Part shown: positions 1 to 5,364 of the stretch, piece by piece
Layout of the letters: each line of letters starts with the position of its first letter
How positions within the stretch are numbered: the stretch's first letter is position 1
From: Clostridia bacterium
GTDB taxonomy: Bacteria > Bacillota > Clostridia > Oscillospirales > CAG-382
DNA length: 8,185 nucleotides
Assembly: GCA_900754535.1 (NCBI GenBank)
Contig: CAAEDF010000288.1
Coordinates: 1-8,185 of the forward strand
Direction: 5' to 3'
Translations under genes and position numbers: made by a program
Notes under the pieces: generated by a model
What the model saw: the letters and a program-made list of their open reading frames with translations, nothing else
Told to the model about the DNA's origin: nothing
Database searches by the model: none

Positions 1-34
1 AACGGCGCATATACTTTTTTCGGTCAACGGTATT

Positions 35-63
35 ATGATAGCACAATCGAAAAGCAAAGTCAA
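35..63 (-). promoter_or_regulatory. Divergent sigma-A-type promoter pointing off the left edge
   Basis: Read on the minus strand, this stretch has a -35 box TTGACT (58-63), a 17-base spacer (41-57) and a -10 box TATCAT (35-40). The bases TGC directly before the -10 box give an extended -10 element. The spacing is optimal and both boxes are close to consensus. Transcription would start near position 28 and leave the window at its left end, so a minus-strand gene probably begins just outside. No start codon or ribosome binding site for it is visible here. Inferred from sequence only. Confidence 0.6.
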
Positions 64-67
64 TACC

Positions 68-87
68 TTTTGAGTTCAAACTGAAAA
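68..87. repeat. Near-perfect inverted repeat between the divergent promoters
   Basis: The two 9-base arms TTTTGAGTT and AACTGAAAA are separated by CA and match as inverted copies at 8 of 9 positions. The repeat lies four bases upstream of the -35 box of the leftward promoter and about 60 bases upstream of the -35 box of the rightward one. The position would suit a dimeric regulator, but the surroundings are very AT-rich and a chance origin is possible. Confidence 0.3.
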
Positions 88-147
88 ATAGTGGGAAACG
101 CGAAAAAAAGAAAGCAAAATCAACAATAATAAAAAGTGCGCAGAATA

Positions 148-176
148 TTGCCGTATCGGAGATAAAGTGATATAAT
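148..176 (+). promoter_or_regulatory. Sigma-A-type promoter of the SPFH/zinc-ribbon/TPM operon
   Basis: A -35 box TTGCCG (148-153) is followed by a 17-base spacer and a perfect -10 box TATAAT (171-176). Transcription would start near 183, giving a leader of about 60 bases before the SPFH start codon at 245. No other good promoter is seen in the short gaps further down the operon, so this one probably serves all three plus-strand genes. Confidence 0.7.
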
Positions 177-200
177 ATATATAATAACCGAAAAGTCAAT

Positions 201-226
201 GCTGCCGCCGTGCGCGGGCAGCTTTT
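201..226 (+). promoter_or_regulatory. GC-rich leader stem-loop followed by four T
   Basis: The arms GCTGCC (201-206) and GGCAGC (217-222) pair perfectly around a 10-base loop and are followed at once by TTTT. It looks like a small intrinsic terminator, but it sits inside the predicted leader, about 18 bases after the likely transcription start and directly before the ribosome binding site at 230-236. It could be an attenuator, a 5'-stabilising stem, or a weak terminator of upstream read-through. The T-run is short, so full termination is doubtful. Confidence 0.4.
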
Positions 227-229
227 ATG

Positions 230-236
230 AAAGGAG
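230..236 (+). promoter_or_regulatory. Ribosome binding site fixing the SPFH start at 245
   Basis: AAAGGAG ends eight bases before ATG 245, an ideal distance. The earlier in-frame ATG at 227 overlaps this site and has no site of its own, so the six extra residues MKGANA are not expected in the protein. Confidence 0.8.
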
Positions 237-244
237 CAAACGCA

Positions 245-1573
245 ATGGGACTTATCAAAGCGGGAATCGGAGCGCTTGGCGGCACACTTGCTGACCAGTG
301 GAAGGAATTCTTTTACTGTGACGCACTTGACGACAGGATAATTGCGGTAAAAGGCCGCAAACAGATAAGCGGTCGCTCGTCAAACACCAAGGGGAACGAC
401 AATATAATATCAAACGGCAGCGGGATCGCGGTCGCCGACGGGCAATGTATGATCATTGTCGAACAGGGCAAGGTCGTGGAGGTCTGTGCCGAGCCGGGCG
501 AATATATATACGACAAGTCGACCGAACCGAGCATCTTTTCAGGCAATCTGGGCAAGAGCATAACAGACACCTTCAAAACGATCGGCAAACGCTTTGCATA
601 CGGCGGCGACACCGGAAAGGACCAGCGTGTCTATTATTTCAACACAAAAGAACTGATGGACAACAAGTTCGGCACGCGCAATCCCATTCCGTTCAGAGTC
701 GTCGACAGTAATATCGGACTTGACGTGGATGTGTCCGTGCGCTGCTCCGGCATATATTCCTACCGCGTCGCCGACCCGCTGCTGTTTTACACAAACGTAT
801 GCGGAAACGTTGAACGTGAATACACGAGAGACGAGATAGACGAGCAGCTTAAGCACGAATTTGTTTCCGCGATGATCCCGGCGTTCGGCAAACTTTCGGC
901 GCTTGAGCTTAGGCCGAATCAGCTTGCGGCGCACAATCTCGAGCTGGAAAGCGCCATGAACGAAGCCCTGTCCGAAAAATGGGGCGCCGTCCGCGGTTTG
1001 AAAATAGTCAGCGTCGCATTGTCGTCCGTAACACTGCCCGAGGAAGACGCGGAAATGATAAAGCAGGCACAGAGAACAGCTATCATGCGCGATCCCACGA
1101 TGGCCGCCGCCACGCTTGTGGGCGCCCAGTCAGACGCCATGAAAGCTGCGGCCGAGAACGAAAGCGGCGCCATGATGGGCTTTATGGGAATGGGAATGGC
1201 TCAGCAGGCAGGCGGCATGAACGCCCAGCAGCTTTTCGCCATGGGCGCCGACCGTCAGAACGCCGCGCAGGAGAAACGGCAAAACGGCGCGGGAGAAGCC
1301 TGGAAATGCGCGTGCGGTAACACTGCCACGGGGAAATTCTGCGAAAACTGCGGCGCAAAAAAGCCGTCGGACGAGACAGATGAAAAGGGCTGGAAATGCT
1401 CGTGCGGCACGCTCAATAAAGGGAAATTCTGTCACAACTGCGGCGCAAAGAAGCCGGCCGGCGCACCGCTTTACCGCTGCGACAAATGCGGCTGGGAGCC
1501 TGAGGATCCCGCAAACCCGCCGAAATTCTGTCCCGAATGCGGCGACCCGTTTGACGACGGCGACCGCGTTTGA
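245..1573 (+). CDS. ydjI: SPFH-domain protein with C-terminal zinc ribbons (YdjI-like)
   Basis: 442 residues from ATG 245. The N-terminus (MGLIKAGIGALGGTLADQWKEFF) is typical of the YdjI/COG4260 family, long annotated as 'virion core protein-like' and now placed among SPFH (stomatin/flotillin) proteins. The SPFH-type body covers roughly residues 25-290. A Met/Gln/Gly-rich linker follows (306-334), then three compact zinc-binding units: C355/C357/C366/C369, C385/C387/C396/C399 and C412/C415/C429/C432. No signal peptide or membrane span is visible, so it should be cytoplasmic and reach the membrane through partners. In B. subtilis YdjI helps link PspA to the membrane and depends on YdjG and YdjH; homologues of both follow here in the same operon. 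The first two zinc units look like a recent duplication, and the stop codon lies in a frame-shifted tandem repeat. Family assignment is firm; the membrane-stress role is inferred by homology. Confidence 0.88.
   Translation: MGLIKAGIGALGGTLADQWKEFFYCDALDDRIIAVKGRKQISGRSSNTKGNDNIISNGSGIAVADGQCMIIVEQGKVVEVCAEPGEYIYDKSTEPSIFSGNLGKSITDTFKTIGKRFAYGGDTGKDQRVYYFNTKELMDNKFGTRNPIPFRVVDSNIGLDVDVSVRCSGIYSYRVADPLLFYTNVCGNVEREYTRDEIDEQLKHEFVSAMIPAFGKLSALELRPNQLAAHNLELESAMNEALSEKWGAVRGLKIVSVALSSVTLPEEDAEMIKQAQRTAIMRDPTMAAATLVGAQSDAMKAAAENESGAMMGFMGMGMAQQAGGMNAQQLFAMGADRQNAAQEKRQNGAGEAWKCACGNTATGKFCENCGAKKPSDETDEKGWKCSCGTLNKGKFCHNCGAKKPAGAPLYRCDKCGWEPEDPANPPKFCPECGDPFDDGDRV
1301..1456 (+). repeat. In-frame duplication of a zinc-ribbon coding unit
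   Basis: Two 66-base units, 1301-1366 and 1391-1456, start exactly 90 bases (30 codons) apart and match at 50 of 66 positions by my hand alignment. The differences cluster in the loop between the cysteine pairs. Both encode WKCxCG...GKFCxNCGAKKP. This is an intragenic duplication inside the SPFH gene. Confidence 0.75.
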
Positions 1574-1577
1574 CGAC
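1541..1577 (+). repeat. Tandem 18/19-base duplication that contains the SPFH stop codon
   Basis: Copy 1 is GGCGACCCGTTTGACGAC (1541-1558). Copy 2 is GGCGACCGCGTTTGACGAC (1559-1577), identical but for one inserted base near 1566. Copy 1 reads GDPFDD. In copy 2 the shifted frame reads GDRV and then the stop TGA at 1571-1573. Confidence 0.8.
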
Positions 1578-1583
1578 GGCGGT

Positions 1584-1612
1584 TTCTGCTGACTGCGGCA
1601 GCTTCTGCTGAC
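1584..1612 (+). repeat. Second short direct repeat, 19-base period, after the SPFH gene
   Basis: TTCTGCTGAC occurs at 1584-1593 and again at 1603-1612, 19 bases apart, the same period as the adjacent repeat. Together they fill most of the gap after the SPFH stop and suggest replication slippage here. No function is evident. Confidence 0.55.
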
Positions 1613-1646
1613 GTTAGATGCATCAGCGTGATATATATCCCTTAAT

Positions 1647-1655
1647 AAAAAGGAG
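1647..1655 (+). promoter_or_regulatory. Ribosome binding site favouring a TTG start at 1665
   Basis: AAAAAGGAG ends directly before ATG 1656, which is therefore too close to use. The in-frame TTG at 1665 lies nine bases downstream, a normal distance. The next ATG (1677) is 21 bases away, too far. Confidence 0.65.
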
Positions 1656-1664
1656 ATGACCTTT

Positions 1665-2759
1665 TTGGCCGAGATCATGCAATTCAAATGTCCGTCCTGC
1701 GGCGGTGCAATAGAATTTGACAGCGACACACAGAAAATGAAATGTCCGTTTTGCGACGCCGAGCTTGAGATCGACTCGCTTAAAGAATACGAGCAAGAGC
1801 TTGAAAACGAGCAGGCGGACGAAATGGAATGGCAAACAAGGCCGGGGTCGGAATGGTCTGACGAGGAAGCGGAAAAGCTTCACTCCTACGTCTGCAATTC
1901 CTGCGGCGGCGAGATCGTATGCGACGAGACCACCGCCGCGACCTCGTGTCCGTTCTGCGGCAGTCCGACGGTCATAACAGACAGGCTGACGGGAACGCTG
2001 CGGCCCGATTTCGTCATTCCCTTCAAGCTTGACAAGGATGCGGCGAAAGAAGCGCTCAGACGTCATATGACCGGAAAGCGGCTGCTGCCCAAAGCTTTTC
2101 GCGACGAAAGCCGCATAGACAAAATCCAAGGCGTTTACGTTCCCTTCTGGCTTTTCGACGCGGACGTCAGCGCTTCCGTGCGTTACAGGGCAACGAAGAC
2201 AAGATTCTGGAGCAGCCGGGATTACAACTATACCGAGACCTCGTTTTTTTCGGTGCTGCGCGGCGGCAATGTCAGATTCATGCATATCCCGGTCGACGGC
2301 TCCTCAAAAATGGCCGACGACCTTATGGAATCGATTGAGCCGTATGATTTCTCCGGCGCGGTGGATTTCCGCACGGCATACCTGTCCGGGTTCCTGGCCG
2401 ATAAATACGATATCGACTCCGAACGGAGCATCGAGCGCGCCAACATGCGCATAAAGCAGTCTACCGAATCGGCTTTTTACTCAACGGTACAGGGCTACAC
2501 CTCCGTGAACGCTCAAAACAGCAGCATACGCCTTTCAAACAGCTCCGCAAAATATGCGCTGTATCCCGTCTGGCTGCTGAATACAGTATGGGAAGGACAG
2601 ACATACACCTTTGCGATGAACGGGCAGACCGGCAAATTCGTGGGAGATCTTCCGGTTGACAAAAAAGCCTCCCGCCTGTGGACTTTGGGCCTGACGGTGC
2701 TGTGCGGCGCGATAATCTACGGCGGGGCATGGCTTTTACGTCTTGCAGGGATACTGTAG
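1665..2759 (+). CDS. ydjG: Double zinc-ribbon protein with C-terminal membrane anchor (YdjG-like)
   Basis: 364 residues from TTG 1665, chosen from the ribosome binding site spacing; family members also usually begin a few residues before the first cysteine pair. Two TFIIB-like zinc ribbons are visible: C9/C12/C27/C30 and C77/C80/C95/C98, separated by an acidic Glu-rich segment (about 40-70). A long middle region rich in aromatic residues follows (for example GVYVPFWLFDADVSA), and a single hydrophobic span lies at about 338-358 close to the C-terminus. This predicts a mostly cytoplasmic protein tail-anchored in the membrane. In B. subtilis YdjG acts with YdjH to recruit the SPFH protein YdjI. 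The gene starts 91 bases after the SPFH stop and is followed 13 bases later by the TPM gene, so the three are almost certainly co-transcribed. DNA binding by the ribbons is not supported; protein contact is more likely. Confidence 0.82.
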   Translation: MAEIMQFKCPSCGGAIEFDSDTQKMKCPFCDAELEIDSLKEYEQELENEQADEMEWQTRPGSEWSDEEAEKLHSYVCNSCGGEIVCDETTAATSCPFCGSPTVITDRLTGTLRPDFVIPFKLDKDAAKEALRRHMTGKRLLPKAFRDESRIDKIQGVYVPFWLFDADVSASVRYRATKTRFWSSRDYNYTETSFFSVLRGGNVRFMHIPVDGSSKMADDLMESIEPYDFSGAVDFRTAYLSGFLADKYDIDSERSIERANMRIKQSTESAFYSTVQGYTSVNAQNSSIRLSNSSAKYALYPVWLLNTVWEGQTYTFAMNGQTGKFVGDLPVDKKASRLWTLGLTVLCGAIIYGGAWLLRLAGIL

Positions 2760-2765
2760 GGAGGG
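2758..2765 (+). promoter_or_regulatory. Ribosome binding site fixing the TPM gene start at 2773
   Basis: AGGGAGGG overlaps the stop codon of the preceding gene and ends seven bases before ATG 2773. The signal peptide begins exactly at that ATG. The in-frame ATG at 2743 lies inside the upstream gene and would add ten residues before the signal peptide. Confidence 0.75.
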
Positions 2766-2772
2766 CGGACCC

Positions 2773-3573
2773 ATGAAAAAACACGTATACGCACTCCTGT
2801 GCGCCGTTCTATGCTCTCTTTTATTTCCCTCCGCGGCGCTGTCCGCAAACAGCGGATACGGACTTGTGATGGACGAAGCGGATCTGCTAACCGATTCCGA
2901 GGAAGAGGCGCTGTCGGAGATGCTTGAAGAAATAAGTCTCAAACAGGGCAACGATATTGTCGTAGTTACGGTATACAGTCTCGGAGGGAAAAGCGCCGAG
3001 AGCTTTGCGGATGATTATTTCGACTATAACGGCTACGGACAGGGGACTGCAAAAAGCGGCATACTCCTGCTTCACAGCCCGGAATACAGAGATTGGTGGA
3101 TCTCCACAAGCGGATTCTGCATATCCGCTTTTACGGATGACGGTCTGGACTACATAGGCGAACATATAACGCCGTATCTTGCCGACGGCGAATACTACTC
3201 GGCTTACACCGAATTTGCCGGGCTTTGCGATAAATTTCTCACACAGGCCAAGACCGACCGTCCGTATGCCCGCGACAATCTTCCGGCCGAGCCGCTCTCC
3301 TGGCTTTGGATACCGGGTTCGCTGGCCGGCGGGCTGATAATCGCGCTGCTTATTGTCGGCGGCATGAAAAATCAGCTTAAATCGGTAAGATTCAAAGCGG
3401 AAGCCGACAGCTATATGCTTAAAGACAGTCTTGACATAAATGTCCGCCGAGACATATTTTTGTACAGGACAGTGACGCGGACCGCCAAGCCCAAAAACAA
3501 TCCACCCCGGGGCGGCAGGACGCACATCGGTTCCTCCGGTTCAAGGCACGGAGGAAGAGGAGGCAAATACTGA
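2773..3573 (+). CDS. ydjH: TPM-domain exported membrane protein (YdjH-like)
   Basis: 266 residues. A signal peptide covers about 1-25 (basic MKKH, hydrophobic core, ALSA before the likely cut). The TPM domain (TLP18.3/Psb32/MOLO-1 fold) follows at about 28-155, with the usual features: the VMDEADLLTDSEEEAL opening, the beta-strand NDIVVVTV, and KSGILLLHSPEYRDWWISTSG. A membrane span lies at about 176-198. The remaining ~65 residues are basic and end in a Gly/Arg/Ser-rich tail (PPRGGRTHIGSSGSRHGGRGGKY), presumably cytoplasmic. So the TPM domain faces outward and the tail inward. The gene is the last of the operon, 13 bases after the YdjG-like gene. Its B. subtilis counterpart works with YdjG at the membrane in the PspA-linked stress module. 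TPM proteins elsewhere have varied roles, so its biochemical activity here is unknown. Confidence 0.82.
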   Translation: MKKHVYALLCAVLCSLLFPSAALSANSGYGLVMDEADLLTDSEEEALSEMLEEISLKQGNDIVVVTVYSLGGKSAESFADDYFDYNGYGQGTAKSGILLLHSPEYRDWWISTSGFCISAFTDDGLDYIGEHITPYLADGEYYSAYTEFAGLCDKFLTQAKTDRPYARDNLPAEPLSWLWIPGSLAGGLIIALLIVGGMKNQLKSVRFKAEADSYMLKDSLDINVRRDIFLYRTVTRTAKPKNNPPRGGRTHIGSSGSRHGGRGGKY

Positions 3574-3604
3574 GGTAAGTCTTTTCGGCAAACCGATTAA
3601 TAAC

Positions 3605-3646
3605 AAAAAGCGCATCTTCCGATTGCATATCAGGAGATGCGCTTTT
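3605..3646. terminator. Bidirectional intrinsic terminator between convergent genes
   Basis: The arms AAAAGCGCATCT (3606-3617) and AGATGCGCTTTT (3635-3646) pair perfectly over 12 bases around a 17-base loop; CC 3619-3620 can also pair with GG 3633-3634 past one bulged base. On the plus strand the stem ends in TTTT; on the minus strand it ends in five T (complement of 3605-3609). It lies 31 bases after the TPM stop and 43 bases past the end of the minus-strand fumarase gene, so it can stop both transcripts. Confidence 0.88.
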
Positions 3647-3689
3647 GATTTATCGTACGTATAAAAGCAATCCGGAAACCGGTCCGCGG

Positions 3690-4526
3690 TCACAGCGTCA
3701 CCGCAGCGTGGCGTGTGGCATGACAGGAGATATTGACTGCCACCGGCAATCCGGCGATATGGGTAGGATATGCCTCCACCGCCGCCCAAAGAGCCGTAGT
3801 ACGGCCGCCGAGCCCCGCAGGGCCGACGCCGGTTTCGTTTACCGCATCAAGAATGCGTTGCTCAAGCTCGCCGTACTGCTCGCTATGCGCGCCCACCGTT
3901 CGGATAAGTGCCTTTTTTGCAAGCACCGCACAATAGTCGAAGCTGCCGCCGATACCCACGCCCACGACAATGGGCGGGCAGGGGTTGCCCCCGGCTCGTT
4001 TCACCGTCTCGGCAACAAAATCTATTATATCCTGCTCGCTCGCGGTAGGATTAAACATTCTGATCGCACTCATATTTTCGCTGCCGAAGCCCTTCGGAAG
4101 AGCGGTCAGCTCCAGCTTGTCCCCTGCCGTAAGCTCTGTATATATCACGGCCGGAGTATTATCTCCCGTATTCTGCCGGCGAAGCGGCGACGCGACGACG
4201 GATTTGCGCAAAAACCCCTTATCGTACGCGGCGGCCACGCCGGCATTTACCGCGTCGGCAAACAGACCGCCGGTTATATGCACTTCCTGCCCTATGCGCG
4301 CAAAAACAAACGCCATTCCCGTATCCTGACATATCGGGATGCCTTCCGAAGCCGCTATTTCGGCATTGCGTGCCAGCTTGTTCATGATACCGGCAGCAAG
4401 CGGACTGCTTTCCGAAACGGCGCAGGCGCGGATCCTCTCATAAACATCGCGCGGAAGATTGTAGTTTGCGGCAACAAACAGCTCTTCAACCGCTTTTTTT
4501 ATTTCATCGGTATGTATTTCCCTCAT
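3690..4526 (-). CDS. Class I (4Fe-4S) fumarate hydratase / tartrate dehydratase alpha subunit
   Basis: 278 residues, the usual length for the separate alpha subunit of two-subunit class I hydro-lyases that interconvert fumarate and L-malate (or dehydrate tartrate). The three expected cluster cysteines are visible in conserved settings: C66 in GIPICQDTG, C183 in NPCPPIVVGVGIGG and C268 in NISCHATRHA. The motif KGFGSENMSA (about 145-154) is also typical. The start ATG (4524-4526) is preceded by AGGAG at a seven-base gap. The active enzyme needs a beta subunit, usually encoded directly downstream. Here the gene is followed by a bidirectional terminator and a convergent operon, and upstream lies the unrelated S1 gene, so no partner is present in the window. 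Fumarase and tartrate dehydratase alpha subunits cannot be separated by eye; fumarase is more likely in an anaerobe. No confident promoter was found in front of it. Confidence 0.9.
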   Translation of the reverse strand: MREIHTDEIKKAVEELFVAANYNLPRDVYERIRACAVSESSPLAAGIMNKLARNAEIAASEGIPICQDTGMAFVFARIGQEVHITGGLFADAVNAGVAAAYDKGFLRKSVVASPLRRQNTGDNTPAVIYTELTAGDKLELTALPKGFGSENMSAIRMFNPTASEQDIIDFVAETVKRAGGNPCPPIVVGVGIGGSFDYCAVLAKKALIRTVGAHSEQYGELEQRILDAVNETGVGPAGLGGRTTALWAAVEAYPTHIAGLPVAVNISCHATRHAAVTL

Positions 4527-4574
4527 GGAACAGCTCCTCTGTCTTTCAGGCTAAACTACTAAGCCGGTTTATCC

Positions 4575-4610
4575 CACGTGCGCACCCGCGTATACGCAAA
4601 AAGCGTACGC
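4575..4610. repeat. Cluster of four short palindromes upstream of the fumarase alpha gene
   Basis: Within 36 bases there are four perfect palindromes: CACGTG (4575-4580), GTGCGCAC (4578-4585, overlapping the first), GCGTATACGC (4588-4597) and GCGTACGC (4603-4610). The last two share the half-site GCGTA and are separated by AAAAA. The cluster lies about 50-85 bases upstream of the fumarase start codon and directly after the terminator of the upstream operon. It may be an operator region or extra stem-loops; the sequence does not decide. Confidence 0.45.
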
Positions 4611-4647
4611 AAAAAAAGGAAGTATTGCCTTTTCAAAGCAATACCCC
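4611..4647 (-). terminator. Intrinsic terminator of the mazG-to-yabR cluster
   Basis: On the minus strand GGGGTATTGC pairs with GCAATACTTC over ten bases (two are G-U pairs) around a nine-base loop. One C and then seven T (complement of 4611-4617) follow. It begins three bases after the end of the S1-domain gene, as expected for the last gene of an operon, and isolates that operon from the fumarase gene. Confidence 0.85.
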
Positions 4648-4649
4648 GC

Positions 4650-5063
4650 TTATTTGCCGCGGCGCGACGGGCGCTTTTTGAAATCCATGCTGCGCTTGAG
4701 ATCGGAAAACTTATCGTCGCTTATGGACTTGAATTTGCTCATCATTTCTTCAAAAGACTGATTTTTGGGCGCGGAGGAGGAAAAGTATTCTGCGGGAGGA
4801 GCGGACGATGCATTCGATTCGGCGGCACGCTGCTGCTGAAGCTTTTTTACGGAAAGACCTATCTTTCCCTTTTCATCAATAGTAATGATTTTTGCCTCTA
4901 CCTCGTCTCCCACCTTAAGAAAATCATGCACGTCCTTGACATATGACGTGGATATCTCCGATATATGTACAAGCCCGGTGCCGCCCTCAAACGACAGAAA
5001 CGCGCCGAAGCTTGTTATAGTGGAGACTTTGCCCTTTACTACATCGCCGATTTCAAACTGCAT
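4650..5063 (-). CDS. yabR: S1 RNA-binding domain protein (YabR-like)
   Basis: 137 residues. Residues 1-75 form one S1 (OB-fold) RNA-binding domain with the standard signature: IGDVVKGKVSTITSFGAFLSF, then GLVHISEIS, then VGDEVEAKIITID and GKIGLSVKK. The remaining ~60 residues are low in complexity, first Ala/Ser/Pro-rich, then charged, ending in the basic KKRPSRRGK; such a tail often supports RNA or ribosome contact. The order divIC followed by an S1 gene is the same as divIC-yabR of B. subtilis. Its ribosome binding site AGGAGG (5076-5081) overlaps the divIC stop and lies twelve bases from the ATG, rather far, so translation may be coupled to divIC. It is the last gene before the terminator at 4611-4647. 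The RNA target is unknown. Confidence 0.87.
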   Translation of the reverse strand: MQFEIGDVVKGKVSTITSFGAFLSFEGGTGLVHISEISTSYVKDVHDFLKVGDEVEAKIITIDEKGKIGLSVKKLQQQRAAESNASSAPPAEYFSSSAPKNQSFEEMMSKFKSISDDKFSDLKRSMDFKKRPSRRGK

Positions 5064-5079
5064 ATACGGAAATATCCTC

Positions 5080-5364
5080 CTAATCCGCCAGATCGTTAAA
5101 AAATATTATTTCGTCGGGGTCGCGATAGTTGAGCTTTTCTCGCGCGACCCGCCTTATGTACTCATCAGTTATCGGAGAATCAAGCCGCATACGGATATAC
5201 AGAAGCCTGTCCTCCACCTGCGCAAGCTCTTCGTCAAGCTGAGCACGTGTCTGCTTGAGTTCGCTGAGCTTGAATTGCATGTTTACCGCAGAAAAAATCA
5301 AAAAGACGCAGACGCATATCACTGCCAGTCTTACTATTATGTTTGTCCGCTGTCCGGTAGGCAC
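5080..5364 (-). CDS. divIC: Septum formation initiator DivIC/FtsB family protein
   Basis: 94 residues, the usual size for this family of bitopic cell-division proteins, which join FtsL and DivIB/FtsQ in the divisome. There is a short cytoplasmic N-terminus, a single membrane span at about 9-28 (IIVRLAVICVCVFLIFSAV), a coiled-coil from about 30 to 62 (LSELKQTRAQLDEELAQVEDR), and the family's C-terminal segment with YIRRVAREKLNYRDPDEIIFF. The start is GTG at 5362-5364, with AAGGGA nine bases upstream; no ATG in the same frame lies before the membrane span. This places the start 28 bases inside the end of yabQ, so the two genes overlap. Neighbours on both sides match the B. subtilis order yabQ-divIC-yabR. 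Confidence 0.88.
   Translation of the reverse strand: MPTGQRTNIIVRLAVICVCVFLIFSAVNMQFKLSELKQTRAQLDEELAQVEDRLLYIRMRLDSPITDEYIRRVAREKLNYRDPDEIIFFNDLAD

Noticed and set aside
227..244. Earlier ATG for the SPFH gene at 227
   Set aside because: It overlaps the ribosome binding site AAAGGAG used by ATG 245 and would add six residues not seen in the family's usual N-terminus.
1130..2285. Two minus-strand open frames (1130-1729 and 1623-2285) opposite the SPFH and zinc-ribbon genes
   Set aside because: They are complements of well-supported coding sequence in GC-rich codons and show no domain or start signal.
2887..3525. Minus-strand open frame of about 212 codons
   Set aside because: It is the antisense of the TPM-domain gene and encodes no recognisable protein.
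3645..4562. Long plus-strand open frame of about 305 codons
   Set aside because: It lies opposite the fumarase alpha gene, has no recognisable domain and no ribosome binding site; the minus-strand protein has all family motifs.
4533..4610. Promoter for the fumarase alpha gene
   Set aside because: TTGCGT is present on the minus strand, but the best -10 candidates (GATAAA, TGGGAT) have wrong spacing or poor match, so no promoter was called.
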